A DNA stretch of 64,000 nucleotides from Pseudomonas abietaniphila (GTDB lineage Bacteria > Pseudomonadota > Gammaproteobacteria > Pseudomonadales > Pseudomonadaceae): positions 62,001-126,000 of the forward strand of contig NZ_FNCO01000018.1 in assembly GCF_900100795.1 (NCBI RefSeq). The letters run 5' to 3'. Below, in pieces: positions 42,839-52,640 of the stretch. Both the position numbers and the translations under genes were made by a program. How positions within the stretch are numbered: position 1 is the first letter of the stretch; each line of letters begins with the position of its first letter. The notes beneath the pieces are model-generated. The model ran no database searches. It was not told the DNA's origin and worked only from the letters and a program-made list of their open reading frames with translations.

Positions 42839-43480
42839 ATGCGTAATCTGATTCTCAGCGCCGCTCTGGTATTCACCAGCCTGTTCGGTCTGACCGCTCA
42901 AGCTGCAGAGCCGATCGAAGCCGGCAAGCAATATGTCGAGCTGAGCAGCGCCGTCCCTGTTTCCGAGCCAGGCAAGATCGAAGTCGTCGAAATGTTCTGG
43001 TACGGCTGCCCTCACTGCTACGCGTTCGAACCCGTGATCAATCCATGGATTGAAAAACTCCCGGCCGACGTCCACTTCATCCGCGTGCCTGCCATGTTCG
43101 GCGGCCCATGGGATGCCCACGGCCAGCTGTTCATCACGCTGGACACCATGGGTGTCGAGAAGAAAGTCCACACTGCCGTGTTCGACGCCATCCAGAAAGG
43201 CGGCAAGCGCCTGACCGATCCGAACGACATGGCCGAGTTCGTCGCCACTCAAGGCGTCGACAAGACCAAGTTCCTGGAAACCTTCAACTCGTTCGCCGTG
43301 AAGGGCAAGATCGCCCAGTACAAAGAATTAGCCAAGAAGTATGAAATCACGGGCGTCCCGACCATGATCGTCAACGGCAAGTACCGTTTCGATCTGGGCA
43401 CTGCCGGTGGTCCTGAGCAAGCGCTGCAAGTGGCCGATCAGCTGATCGCCAAAGAGCGCGCAACGCTCACCGCCAAGTAA
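42839..43480 (+). CDS. dsbA: Thiol:disulfide interchange protein DsbA
   Basis: DsbA introduces disulfides into exported proteins. The 213-residue protein has a signal peptide cleaved after LTAQA and the active site CPHC (Cys57-Cys60) in EMFWYGCPHCYAFEP; the cis-proline loop is TGVPTMIVNG. CCAGGAG precedes the ATG at 42839; the longer frame from 42686 lies in the intergenic hairpins. The next gene starts 10 bp downstream, suggesting an operon with the YafD-like gene and the diguanylate cyclase. Confidence 0.96.
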   Translation: MRNLILSAALVFTSLFGLTAQAAEPIEAGKQYVELSSAVPVSEPGKIEVVEMFWYGCPHCYAFEPVINPWIEKLPADVHFIRVPAMFGGPWDAHGQLFITLDTMGVEKKVHTAVFDAIQKGGKRLTDPNDMAEFVATQGVDKTKFLETFNSFAVKGKIAQYKELAKKYEITGVPTMIVNGKYRFDLGTAGGPEQALQVADQLIAKERATLTAK

Positions 43481-43489
43481 GCGCCGGCG

Positions 43490-44368
43490 ATGACGCGCTG
43501 GGGTACTGAACGCACTGTTGCCCGGCACACCCCCAAGGTCAACGAGCGACATGTGCAGGAATCCGGATTGCCAGCCGATGGCCGGCTCCGGTTGCTCAGC
43601 TTCAACATTCAGGTGGGCATCAGTACCGAGCGTTACCGGCATTACCTGACCCGTGGCTGGCAGCACTTGCTGCCCCACAACGGTCGGGCCGGAAATCTGC
43701 AGAAGATCGGCAACCTGCTTAACGACTACGATCTGGTCGCCTTGCAAGAAGCCGATGGCGGCAGCATGCGTTCAGGCTACGTCAATCAGGTCGAACACCT
43801 CGCCCAGCTCGGTTCTTTTCCGTACTGGCATCAGCAGCTCAACCGTAACCTGGGACGTTTTGCCCAGCACAGCAATGGTGTGCTGAGCCGGTTGCGACCC
43901 TGGGATATCGAAGATCATCCGCTGCCAGGCCCAGCCGGGCGTGGCGCGATTCTGGTTCGCTTCGGTGAAGGCGAAGACGCTCTGGTCGTCGTCGTGATGC
44001 ATCTGGCATTGGGTGCGCGCACCCGTACCCGGCAGCTCGCGTATATCCGCGAGCTGATCGGCGGCTACAAGCATCAGGTCCTGATGGGCGACATGAACAC
44101 CCACGCGGCCGATTTGCTGGAAACCTCTCCCTTGCGTGATCTTGGCCTGCTCGCGCCACAGATCGAAGCCACCTTTCCCAGCTGGCGCCCGCAGCGCTGC
44201 CTGGACCACATTCTTCTGAGTCCGACCCTGACGCTTGAGAAAGTCCAGGTGCTGGCTCAGCCCATTTCCGATCATCTGCCCGTCGCGGTGGAGATTCGCT
44301 TGCCGGCCTCATTAATTGGCGACTCGCTGCCGATAACAAGCACATCTCCTCGCGGACCCTCGGAATGA
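43490..44368 (+). CDS. Endonuclease/exonuclease/phosphatase family protein
   Basis: A 292-residue member of the EEP fold family, resembling YafD: LRLLSFNIQVG at the N-terminus, ALQEADGG (metal-binding Glu), MGDMNTH (catalytic Asp and Asn), and DHILLSP with ISDHLPVAVEI (catalytic His). No signal peptide is seen. It may act on nucleic acid, phospholipid or another phosphodiester; this cannot be told from the sequence. Its 3' end overlaps the next start by 4 bp (ATGA), and it follows dsbA closely. Confidence 0.87.
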   Translation: MTRWGTERTVARHTPKVNERHVQESGLPADGRLRLLSFNIQVGISTERYRHYLTRGWQHLLPHNGRAGNLQKIGNLLNDYDLVALQEADGGSMRSGYVNQVEHLAQLGSFPYWHQQLNRNLGRFAQHSNGVLSRLRPWDIEDHPLPGPAGRGAILVRFGEGEDALVVVVMHLALGARTRTRQLAYIRELIGGYKHQVLMGDMNTHAADLLETSPLRDLGLLAPQIEATFPSWRPQRCLDHILLSPTLTLEKVQVLAQPISDHLPVAVEIRLPASLIGDSLPITSTSPRGPSE

Positions 44369-46596
44369 GCGACGAAGCCCAACGCTGGAAAGAAAAGTAC
44401 CTCAAGAGCATCGAGCAGCAAGACAAGCTGGAAAAGCGTTGGAACGCTCGTCTCGACCTGCTCCGGCGTGGCCTTGTGCGCAGCAGCCTGGCGGCCGAAG
44501 GCGCTGACAAGGCGGTCGATCAGTGCATGAAGGAGATGCGCGAGATCGTTCGCAAGGACGACATGGACGCCGGTCTGGCAGCCTTGATCCCGCGTCTCGA
44601 AAAAGCCGTGCTGGACTCCGAACAACGCCGCGAAAAGCGCGTGGAGCAAATGGGCACAGCGTTGACCTCGCTGGTCGCACAGCTGCAATCGCTGCCATTG
44701 CCCCGAGAAGTCGCCAAACCGCTCAAGCGCTTCGCCAAGAATCTTGAAGACCGCGTCAATCAGGCCCGTGAACTGCCGCTGCTGCTCAGCGAACTGGGCG
44801 GGCTGCAAAGTCAGGCCCTGGCTCAGCTTGAGCACCCGGAAGAAGCCGCTCGCCCCGGTTTTCTCCAGCGTCTGTTTGGTGGTCGGGATGCGCACGAAGA
44901 GGGAGAGGCGACTCCGTCTGCCCACCCTCACGTCGAAGCACTGAAGCCTGCGCCAGCCAGTGCTCATCAGCCTGATCTTGAGGAAGACGACGAAAGCGCG
45001 GCACCGGCGCGCGGCACGCCTCAGGCCGCTCAGTGGACGAACGAGGCACCCGCGCAATCAGAGGCGGCGGTAACGACTGGAAAGCCTGCTCCTGCCGCGA
45101 TGGCTCCAGCAAAGACAGGTGCGCCGGTTGCTGCTGTGGCCGATACGCCGGCGGTGCCCGACGCCGTGGTGCCTGCTGTCGAGCCGGAGCGTGAGCCCGA
45201 GCCGCGAGAGACAGCCGCGCCAGCTGCTGAACCGGCGTCTGTCGCGCCGCCAGCGTCTGAACCCTCGGTGGTCGAAACTCAAGCGACGCCCGCAGAGCCC
45301 AGCGCTGAGTCAGCGCCAATCGAAGCTGCGCCTGACATCGCGCCTGCTGAGTCAGACGCTGCTGAGGTGAGCGACGGGCCAACGCCGGACAGCGAAGAAC
45401 ATGCCATCGCGCAGGCTGAAGCCGCGTCCAGCGAAGATCAGGAGGCCGCAGCGCAGGCTGACGAAGAGACGGACGGTGAAGACAAGCCCGGCGCCGAGGG
45501 CGATGTTGAAGAAGACGGACCCTATGCGCTGCCCTCTTCGCCCGAGCCGAGTTATAGCTCGGTCGCTGCGCACATTGAAGAAACCCTGCTGGGTTTACTC
45601 AACGATCTGACGTTGCCCGAACATCACCGCCCTCAAGCCGAGGCCATGCGCTCCCGGCTCGAACATGGATTGAACTGGTACGAGTTGTTGCCGATCCTCG
45701 ACGATCTTGCCGTCTTGATGCTGGCGATCACCGACAGCGGTCAGCATGAGTTCGAGCTCTATCTCAAACAGCTCAATGAGCGGCTGGAGTCGTTCCAGAG
45801 CAACCTGCAGGCCGCCAGCGAGGACCACGCGGGGCAGCAGTCTGCTTCGCGAGAGCTGAACGATCAATTACGAGAGCACGTGGGCGGCCTGCAAACCAGC
45901 GTGCAGGAAGCAGCCGATCTCGACAGCCTGAAGAATGTGCTGGAGAGCCGTCTGGAAGGCCTGATCGGCACCATGGACGAGCATCAGAAACAACGTGATC
46001 AACGAGAGCAGGAGGTCGCAACGCGTCTGCAATCGTTGGCCAGCCGCGTGGCAACCATGGAGCAGGAGGCGCAGGGGTTCCGCGCGCACCTTGAAGAGCA
46101 GCGGCAGAAGGCCCTGATCGATACCCTCACAGGTTTGCCTAACCGTGCGGCCTGGAACGAGCGGCTGGATCATGAGGTTGACCAGCTACAGAAGCACCGC
46201 TCCAGTCTGCTGCTGGGGATTCTCGACCTGGACCATTTCAAGCGTATCAACGACGGCTACGGTCATCTGGCGGGCGACAAGGTCTTGAAGATCATTGCCA
46301 CGCAGTTGCAAAAGCGCGTGAGGCCGTCAGACTTCATTGCGCGTTTCGGCGGTGAGGAGTTTGTGTTCCTGCTCCCTCACACCCAAATGGCCGAGGGTCT
46401 GGCGTTGCTCGAACGGTTACGCGTGACCATTGAGGCCTGTCCCTTTCACTTCAAAGGCGAGCCGGTGACCATCACGGTGTCCATGGGCATCACGACGTTC
46501 AAACCGGGCGAGCGCAGCGATCTGGTGCTTAAACGCGCGGATCAGGCGTTATACCGAGCCAAAGCCGAAGGGCGTAATCGCATCGAGCAAGGATAA
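44365..46596 (+). CDS. GGDEF diguanylate cyclase, DgcH-like
   Basis: A 743-residue cytoplasmic c-di-GMP synthase. The first 180 residues are helical, a low-complexity Ala/Pro/Glu/Ser-rich stretch covers about 190-390, a helical coiled-coil follows, and the C-terminal GGDEF domain has active-site GGEEF (662-666) and inhibitory I-site RPSD (653-656), so it is probably active and feedback-regulated. Position after dsbA and the EEP gene matches P. aeruginosa PA5487 (DgcH, recalled). It lacks a membrane segment. The start overlaps the preceding gene by 4 bp. Confidence 0.92.
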   Translation: MSDEAQRWKEKYLKSIEQQDKLEKRWNARLDLLRRGLVRSSLAAEGADKAVDQCMKEMREIVRKDDMDAGLAALIPRLEKAVLDSEQRREKRVEQMGTALTSLVAQLQSLPLPREVAKPLKRFAKNLEDRVNQARELPLLLSELGGLQSQALAQLEHPEEAARPGFLQRLFGGRDAHEEGEATPSAHPHVEALKPAPASAHQPDLEEDDESAAPARGTPQAAQWTNEAPAQSEAAVTTGKPAPAAMAPAKTGAPVAAVADTPAVPDAVVPAVEPEREPEPRETAAPAAEPASVAPPASEPSVVETQATPAEPSAESAPIEAAPDIAPAESDAAEVSDGPTPDSEEHAIAQAEAASSEDQEAAAQADEETDGEDKPGAEGDVEEDGPYALPSSPEPSYSSVAAHIEETLLGLLNDLTLPEHHRPQAEAMRSRLEHGLNWYELLPILDDLAVLMLAITDSGQHEFELYLKQLNERLESFQSNLQAASEDHAGQQSASRELNDQLREHVGGLQTSVQEAADLDSLKNVLESRLEGLIGTMDEHQKQRDQREQEVATRLQSLASRVATMEQEAQGFRAHLEEQRQKALIDTLTGLPNRAAWNERLDHEVDQLQKHRSSLLLGILDLDHFKRINDGYGHLAGDKVLKIIATQLQKRVRPSDFIARFGGEEFVFLLPHTQMAEGLALLERLRVTIEACPFHFKGEPVTITVSMGITTFKPGERSDLVLKRADQALYRAKAEGRNRIEQG

Positions 46597-46698
46597 GGGC
46601 ATCGCCGTTGCCGGTGATGCGCGGCAGCAGCCATTTTTGAGCGAGGCGCGGGCATTACGTTACACTGTTGCATTACTTGCCTATGTGTTCTGCCCTTT

Positions 46699-47475
46699 AT
46701 GAAGTCATTTTCAGCGTTTTTCCTTCTGTTGTTGCTGACCGCTTGCACCAGCGGTCCGAAGCTCGACACCAGCCACCCCTCCGCCAATTTCGACAGCCGC
46801 ACGCAGTTTGTCGTGGTGCATTACACGTCGGCCTCGCTTGAGCGTTCGCTCGCATTGTTGACCCACGGTGAGGTCAGCGCGCACTACCTGATCGGCGACG
46901 GCCCGGCCACGGTCTACAAGCTCGTGGATGAAAGTCAGCGCGCCTGGCATGCAGGTGAAAGCGAATGGGACGGCCGAACCTGGCTGAACTCCAGTAGCAT
47001 CGGCATCGAAATCGTCAATCCGGGCTATCGCGACACGCCAACGGGGCGGCTCTGGTATCCGTACAGCGAAGCGCAGATTCAGTCTCTGATCGCGCTGCTC
47101 AAAGACATCGTCAAACGCAACAAGATCGAACCCCGGCATGTCATCGGGCACAGCGATATTGCGCCCATGCGCAAACTGGACCCGGGACCGTTGTTTCCAT
47201 GGAAGCGGTTGGCGCAGGAAGGGTTGGGGATCTGGCCAGACGAACAGCAGGTTGCGCAGCGTCAGTCGCAGATGATGGGCGTGGTGCCCAGCGCGACATG
47301 GTTCCAGCAGCAACTCGCGCTCTTGGGCTATGCGACGCCGCAAACTGGGGAATGGGACATTGCGAGTCGCCACGTCTTGGCGGCTTTCCAGATGCATTAC
47401 CGTCCGCAGAAATTCGACGGCGAACCTGATCTGCAAAGTGCAGCTATTCTTCAGGTGCTCAACCTCAGGCACTAA
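46699..47475 (+). CDS. ampDh2: AmpDh2-like N-acetylmuramoyl-L-alanine amidase lipoprotein
   Basis: This amidase cleaves the stem peptide from peptidoglycan in the periplasm. The 258-residue lipoprotein (lipobox LTAC, Cys16) has an amidase_2 domain with zinc ligands in VVVHYTSAS and GHSDIAPMRKLDPGPLF and the SSIGIEIVNPG glutamate, plus a C-terminal peptidoglycan-binding-like domain (about 195-258). In P. aeruginosa AmpDh2 sits at the same place (PA5485) and contributes to cell wall turnover and AmpC control. It lies between two c-di-GMP genes. Confidence 0.92.
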   Translation: MKSFSAFFLLLLLTACTSGPKLDTSHPSANFDSRTQFVVVHYTSASLERSLALLTHGEVSAHYLIGDGPATVYKLVDESQRAWHAGESEWDGRTWLNSSSIGIEIVNPGYRDTPTGRLWYPYSEAQIQSLIALLKDIVKRNKIEPRHVIGHSDIAPMRKLDPGPLFPWKRLAQEGLGIWPDEQQVAQRQSQMMGVVPSATWFQQQLALLGYATPQTGEWDIASRHVLAAFQMHYRPQKFDGEPDLQSAAILQVLNLRH

Positions 47476-47557
47476 ATTACCCGCGCTGTCGGTTTTTACC
47501 GGGCTATTTCCGCGCTTGTTGCTATACCTCATTGGTATCCATCTGGAAAACCGGCCG

Positions 47558-49180
47558 ATGTTCACGGCTTCACCGCAACTGCGCTCAGTTCTTTATCGCC
47601 CTTCACTCCTGGCACTGCTGGCGGCGTTGTTGAGCGCTGTCGTGTTGCTGGCGGCCAGTTTCGGCCTGGCGATGCATCAGGCTCGGCAGGAAGAAAGCGC
47701 GCAGATGAACGCTCAGGGCGAGCGTTTTCTGGTGCGTCTTGAGCAGTTGTTCGGGCAACTACGCGCAGGTCTGGACCAGCTCGAAGCACAGCCGCTACGC
47801 GGTTGTGGCCCGGCGATGATCGAGCAATTGCGACAGGTCAACTCGCGATTTCGCTTCATCTATGAAGTCGCCTACGTGGATGACACGCAGATCTGCTCCA
47901 GTTGGTGGACCCGGCAGAGCATGATGGGCAAACCACGTGCGCCGGACATTCGTGGGCCCACGTATGACTACTGGCTCAACACATCGACTCAACCTGATGA
48001 CAACCTCGCTTCGTTGATGCTGGGACGCGGGGATTTCCGTGTATCGACCTCGCGGGGGCACCTGACAGACGTGGTGGATCTACCACCTGGCGGAAGTCTG
48101 TTAGTGGTGCTGGACCAAGGCGCGAAGGCTGTGCCTGTATTGGGTGCACCTCAAACCTGGCCACCCACACCCGATTGGACCCCGACTTCTGTTGAAACGC
48201 TGATCACCACGCAGGACAAGTTGGTTTACCGGATGCCGACACAGAGCCCGGAATACCAGTTGGTGCTGATTACACCGCGTAACGGTCTGCAGCAGAAAAT
48301 TACCGGCGCCTGGTGGCTGTTAGTGCCTGCGAGCGTGCTGGTGTCGTTGTGCATCGGGATTCTGGTGCTGCAACTGGTCCGGCAGCGACAGTCTTTGGGG
48401 GGCGAGTTGCACGGTGCGCTGCGTCGCGGTGAGCTGAAGGTTCTGTATCAACCCATTTTCGACCTCAATACCCGGCTGTGCGTGGGCGCTGAGGCCTTGG
48501 TGCGCTGGCGACGACCCGACGGCACGCTTACCAGCCCTGACCTTTTTATTCCACTGGCCGAGAACACCGGGCAAATCCGGCAGATCACTGACTTTGTGCT
48601 GCAGCAGTTGCTGGAGCAGCTCGGTCACCTGTTGCGGGCGAATCCGCATCTTTACGTGTCGGTCAACCTCGCGGCCTGCGATGTGATGGCGCCTCGCATC
48701 GGTCGAGTGACGGCCAAGCTCCTGGCGCTGCATCGAGTGGCGCCCCGGCAGATTGCCTTTGAGGTGACCGAGCGCGGTCTGGTTGACGTGGTGGTGGCGC
48801 GCAATCACCTGCAGGCACTGCGTGATCGTGGCCATCAGGTGTTGATCGACGATTTTGGCACGGGTTATTGCAGCCTCGCCTATTTGCAGACCTTGCCAGT
48901 GGACTGCCTGAAGATCGACAAGGCGTTCATTGATGCGTTGGGTCACGACGCTGCCAGCAGCGGTGTCGCGCCGCATATCATCCGCATGGCGCACGCGCTG
49001 CAGTTGAGGGTGATCGCTGAAGGGATCGAGTTCGAGTCTCAAGCCTTGCTGCTCAAGAGTGAAGGCGTGATCTATGGTCAGGGCTGGCTGTTCGCCCGGC
49101 CGTTGAGCGCGAACAAGTTTACCGAGTTGGTGACGGGTGGACGGCGCAGCGCAGGGCGACGTACGGATGATGTGGCGTGA
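47558..49180 (+). CDS. CSS-motif EAL phosphodiesterase, membrane-anchored
   Basis: A 540-residue inner-membrane protein: N-terminal helix (about 15-37), periplasmic CSS domain with ICSSWWT and a second cysteine (LRGCGPAM), a second helix (about 250-272) and a cytoplasmic EAL domain with EAL at 312-314, FEVTERG, DDFGTGYCSL, LKIDKAFI and EGIE, all key catalytic and metal sites. CSS-EAL enzymes break down c-di-GMP and are switched by periplasmic disulfide state through DsbA/DsbB. The ATG at 47558 is preferred to the long upstream frame overlapping the amidase. Confidence 0.92.
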   Translation: MFTASPQLRSVLYRPSLLALLAALLSAVVLLAASFGLAMHQARQEESAQMNAQGERFLVRLEQLFGQLRAGLDQLEAQPLRGCGPAMIEQLRQVNSRFRFIYEVAYVDDTQICSSWWTRQSMMGKPRAPDIRGPTYDYWLNTSTQPDDNLASLMLGRGDFRVSTSRGHLTDVVDLPPGGSLLVVLDQGAKAVPVLGAPQTWPPTPDWTPTSVETLITTQDKLVYRMPTQSPEYQLVLITPRNGLQQKITGAWWLLVPASVLVSLCIGILVLQLVRQRQSLGGELHGALRRGELKVLYQPIFDLNTRLCVGAEALVRWRRPDGTLTSPDLFIPLAENTGQIRQITDFVLQQLLEQLGHLLRANPHLYVSVNLAACDVMAPRIGRVTAKLLALHRVAPRQIAFEVTERGLVDVVVARNHLQALRDRGHQVLIDDFGTGYCSLAYLQTLPVDCLKIDKAFIDALGHDAASSGVAPHIIRMAHALQLRVIAEGIEFESQALLLKSEGVIYGQGWLFARPLSANKFTELVTGGRRSAGRRTDDVA

Positions 49181-49240
49181 CGGGGTCGGGCGACCCAAAG
49201 GGCTGGGTTCTCCTTAAGAGGTGAGCCTACAGGCCTACAC

Positions 49241-51028
49241 CTACAGAGGCAGCGCCATGTAGAACTGCGTGCCCTGCCCCGGTCGTGAATACACACCCAT
49301 GCGGCCCCCGTGCAACTGCACGATCTCCTTGCACAGTGCCAGTCCCAGGCCTGCCCCGCCTTTCTTGCGCCCGACTTGAACGAAGGGCTCGAAAATCCGC
49401 GCCTGCTGCTCGTAGGCAATCCCCTCGCCGTTGTCTTCGACGCTGATGATCAGGCGTTCGCCGTGCCGACGCGCTTGCAGGCGGATGAGCCCGGATTGAG
49501 AGGTGTGGCGCAGTGCGTTATCCAGCAGGTTGTCCAGCACGCGCTCAAGGTGCGCTTTGTCGGCTTGCAGGCGCGGTAAGGGTTCCTGCATTTCCAGCAG
49601 CACCATCACGTCCTGTTCCCGTGCCGATTCGGCAAATCGCTCACGGGTTTCATGAAGAAGCTCGGTGACGTCACACGGTGCGAGGGTGAGTTTCTGCAAC
49701 CCATTCTGATAGCGAGAGAAGTTCAGCAGGTCGTTGATCAGCTGCATCAAACGCTGCATTTCTTCGTTAACCGTCTTGAGCAGGTCGGTTTCCCGGGACT
49801 CGGGCGGGAAGTGCACCCGTTCCTGCAACAACCCGAAGGCCATGTGCATGCCGGTGACCGGCGTGCGCAACTCGTGAGACGCGCGCAGGACGAACTCACT
49901 GCGCACGCGCTCGAACGCTCGCTGCTCGGTGACGTCGTGCAGCACCATCACGGCCCCCAGTACGTGGCCTTGAGTGTGGCTGACGGGGGTCAGGCTGTAA
50001 GTCAGGAGTCGGGCTTCGCCGTCGATCTCAATGGACAGGTCGTCCGGCGCCCGCTCAAGCGTCCCTCCGCGCAGAACCAGATACAGCTGTTCATCCAGTT
50101 CAGGCCGTTGCAGCGCTTCGCCCAACCCTTGACCGAGCTTGCTTTCTTCCCAGCCGAGCTGGCGCTGAGCCACGGGGTTGAGGTGCTCGAGTCGACCCTG
50201 ACGATCAATCATCAGCAAGCCATCGTCGATGCTGTCGAGGACCGCCTGTAAGCGCTGCTGGCCGGCCAGCAGTTCGTCGACGTTGGTGACCTGATGCTGG
50301 CGCAAGGCCTCGGCCATGATGCCGAAACGCCGGGTCAGCTGGTTCATTTCCGCAGCCGAGGAAATGGGCAATGTCACCTCGAAGTTGCCCTGACCGATTT
50401 TGTCAGCGGCCTTGGCCAGCGCCTCGATGGGCGCACCAAACCGGCGTGCAATGCCGTGCGCGGTGACAAACCCGATGGCCAGCACCGCCAGGCCCACCAG
50501 TCCGAGGAGCGCCGCGACCCACAATGCCCGGCTACGCGAAGCACTTTCCGCCTGACTAATGTTTTCCAAGGCCTGACGGTGTGCATTCAGCAGACCGTTG
50601 CGCAGCGTGTTGAAAGCGCTGGTCACGTTCTTGTCGTCGATCAGCGGGTTGGTGGAGTCGTTAGCGCCCTGGATGGTGCTGAGGAACTGCTGGTAATCCA
50701 GTCGCGCTTTTTCGAAGCCGCTGTCCGTGTGGGTCTGCTGGTCGTGGTCGATGCCCTGCTTAAGCAATTCCTGAAACTGCGCCTGATTCTGCGCCAGCGC
50801 TGCTCGATCGGGCGTCTCCCTGAGCAGCATCACCAGCTGGTCGCCCAGGTTCTGCCTGAGCTTGAGGCCGATATCGAGCGTGATGAAGTTGTGCCGAATC
50901 AGCGACTCCTGGGATTTGGCCATCTGCATGACGCTGACCAGACCCAGCAATAACCCCAATAGAGCGACGGTCATCAGCGCCGAAATGCTGAGGAACAGAC
51001 GCGTGCGCAACTTCATCCCGAACTTCAT
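49241..51028 (-). CDS. kinB: Sensor histidine kinase KinB
   Basis: KinB senses envelope cues and acts on AlgB, controlling alginate and virulence. The 595-residue protein, the same size as P. aeruginosa KinB, has two membrane helices around a periplasmic helical sensor (about 35-165), a HAMP domain, a PAS domain, the phospho-accepting His385 in ASHELRTP and an ATPase domain with DNALRHTS, DNGEGI and GGAGLGL. It follows algB by 10 bp; the start at 51028 (or 51016) is chosen from the length. Confidence 0.95.
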   Translation of the reverse strand: MKFGMKLRTRLFLSISALMTVALLGLLLGLVSVMQMAKSQESLIRHNFITLDIGLKLRQNLGDQLVMLLRETPDRAALAQNQAQFQELLKQGIDHDQQTHTDSGFEKARLDYQQFLSTIQGANDSTNPLIDDKNVTSAFNTLRNGLLNAHRQALENISQAESASRSRALWVAALLGLVGLAVLAIGFVTAHGIARRFGAPIEALAKAADKIGQGNFEVTLPISSAAEMNQLTRRFGIMAEALRQHQVTNVDELLAGQQRLQAVLDSIDDGLLMIDRQGRLEHLNPVAQRQLGWEESKLGQGLGEALQRPELDEQLYLVLRGGTLERAPDDLSIEIDGEARLLTYSLTPVSHTQGHVLGAVMVLHDVTEQRAFERVRSEFVLRASHELRTPVTGMHMAFGLLQERVHFPPESRETDLLKTVNEEMQRLMQLINDLLNFSRYQNGLQKLTLAPCDVTELLHETRERFAESAREQDVMVLLEMQEPLPRLQADKAHLERVLDNLLDNALRHTSQSGLIRLQARRHGERLIISVEDNGEGIAYEQQARIFEPFVQVGRKKGGAGLGLALCKEIVQLHGGRMGVYSRPGQGTQFYMALPL

Positions 51029-51038
51029 CGATGCCCCA

Positions 51039-52385
51039 TCACAAGTTGTACTGCTTGCGTTTGCGGTACAGCGTCGACGCATCGATGCCGAGCGTACGTG
51101 CGGCTTGATCAAGGGTGTCACTGGTGGCCAGCACCGCCCCGATGTGCGCTTTCTCCAGCTCGTCCAGGCTCAACGCTGCGCCGACGCGCGGTGCATTATT
51201 GGTCGGCTGCTCGGCCATGCCCAGATGGGTGATTTCGACCTTCTCTTGCGGGCAGATAATGCTCGCCCGTTCGATCACGTTGCGAAGCTCGCGGATGTTC
51301 CCTGGCCAGCGGTAGTTGAGCAACGCGCTGCGCGCTTCATCGCTGAAGCCACGCGCCGGGCGACTGTACTCTTTGACGAAGCGTGCCAGAAAGCGATCCG
51401 CCAGGGTCAGGATGTCTTCGCCACGCTCACGCAGCGGCGGCAGGTGCAGTGTGATGACGTTCAGTCGGTAGAGCAGGTCCTCACGGAAACGCCCGTCACG
51501 AACCATGTCTTCCAGGTTCAGGTTCGTTGCAGCGAGGATGCGCACGTCTGCACGGCGAGTGACCGGGTCACCGACGCGCTCGTATTCCTTGTCTTGAATG
51601 AAGCGCAGCAGCTTGGGTTGCAACGTCAGTGGGAAGTCACCGATTTCGTCGAGAAACAAGGTGCCGCCGTCGGCCTGGTTCACTCGACCCAGCGTGCTTT
51701 CGCTGGCGCCGGTGAATGCGCCACGGCTATGACCGAACAGCTCGCTTTCCATCAGCTCAGCCGTCAGCGACGGGCAGTTGATGGTGACGCAGGCTTTTTT
51801 GTTGCGCTTGCTCCAACCGTGAATCGCACGAGCCAGCTCGCCCTTACCGGTGCCTGACTCGCCGAGGATCAGAATGTTGGCGTCCGTATTGGCGACCTGA
51901 CGGGCCGTTTCCAGAATCGCCATCATCGACGGGCTGTGGGAGTCCAGGCCGTCTTTGGGCTTGCGCACTTCGCCTTCTAGCGCTTCGAGCCGTGCAGACA
52001 GCTGACGCACCTCCAACTGCTTGGCGGTTGCCAGGCGCAGTTGATCCGGGCTGCATGGTTTGACCAGGTAGTCAGCAGCCCCGGCTTGAATGGCATCGAC
52101 GGCGGTGTCTACGGCGGAGTGCGCGGTCACGATCACCACACGCATCCAGGGCGCTTGAACCCGCATCTGCGCCAATACGTCCAGTCCGTTGTCTTCCCCC
52201 AGCCGCAGGTCCAGGAAGCAGACGTCGAACACCTGACGTTGCAGCAGCGCCTCGGCCTGAGCCGCGCTATTGGCGGTGGCGACGCTGTAGCCTTCATCTT
52301 CCAGGCAATAGCGGAAGGTGCGAAGGATGGCGGATTCATCATCCACAAGCAGAATACGGCCCTGATTCTCAGTGGCTGCTTCCAT
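51039..52385 (-). CDS. algB: NtrC-family response regulator AlgB
   Basis: AlgB activates alginate genes in P. aeruginosa. The 448-residue protein has a receiver domain with phosphorylation site Asp59 (CFLDLRLG), an AAA+ domain with Walker A GESGTGKGE, the sigma-54 contact loop GAFTGA, Walker B GTLFLDEIGD, and a C-terminal Fis-type helix-turn-helix (LDQAARTLGIDASTLYRKRKQY). AlgB of P. aeruginosa is reported to act without RpoN at alginate promoters, yet GAFTGA is intact here. The start at 52385 follows TAGGAAAAA. It is co-transcribed with kinB. Confidence 0.95.
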   Translation of the reverse strand: MEAATENQGRILLVDDESAILRTFRYCLEDEGYSVATANSAAQAEALLQRQVFDVCFLDLRLGEDNGLDVLAQMRVQAPWMRVVIVTAHSAVDTAVDAIQAGAADYLVKPCSPDQLRLATAKQLEVRQLSARLEALEGEVRKPKDGLDSHSPSMMAILETARQVANTDANILILGESGTGKGELARAIHGWSKRNKKACVTINCPSLTAELMESELFGHSRGAFTGASESTLGRVNQADGGTLFLDEIGDFPLTLQPKLLRFIQDKEYERVGDPVTRRADVRILAATNLNLEDMVRDGRFREDLLYRLNVITLHLPPLRERGEDILTLADRFLARFVKEYSRPARGFSDEARSALLNYRWPGNIRELRNVIERASIICPQEKVEITHLGMAEQPTNNAPRVGAALSLDELEKAHIGAVLATSDTLDQAARTLGIDASTLYRKRKQYNL

Positions 52386-52578
52386 TTTTCCTACGCTCCT
52401 AAATGAATGATCTTGGTTAGTCCCGGAAAAATCGGGCAAGTTGCATGGTTCATTCTGATTGATTAAATGAGCAGCATGGTAGTGATCTGCCAAAAAACTC
52501 AAAAAACACGCGGTTCGTCCAACATCAGCGGACGCAGCGCTTCAAGCAGGGGCTCGCGGCGTGGTGATTCGCGAAACA

Positions 52579-52605
52579 GAACATCTGCGCAAATGAAAAG
52601 TCTCT
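52579..52605 (+). promoter_or_regulatory. Weak candidate AlgU promoter of the BON gene
   Basis: GAACAT and TCTCT are spaced by 16 nt, about 36 bp before the gene start. Both boxes depart from consensus, so this is tentative. Confidence 0.35.
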
Positions 52606-52640
52606 CCAGTAGTACCTTTTGAAAATGTCTGGAGATTGCC

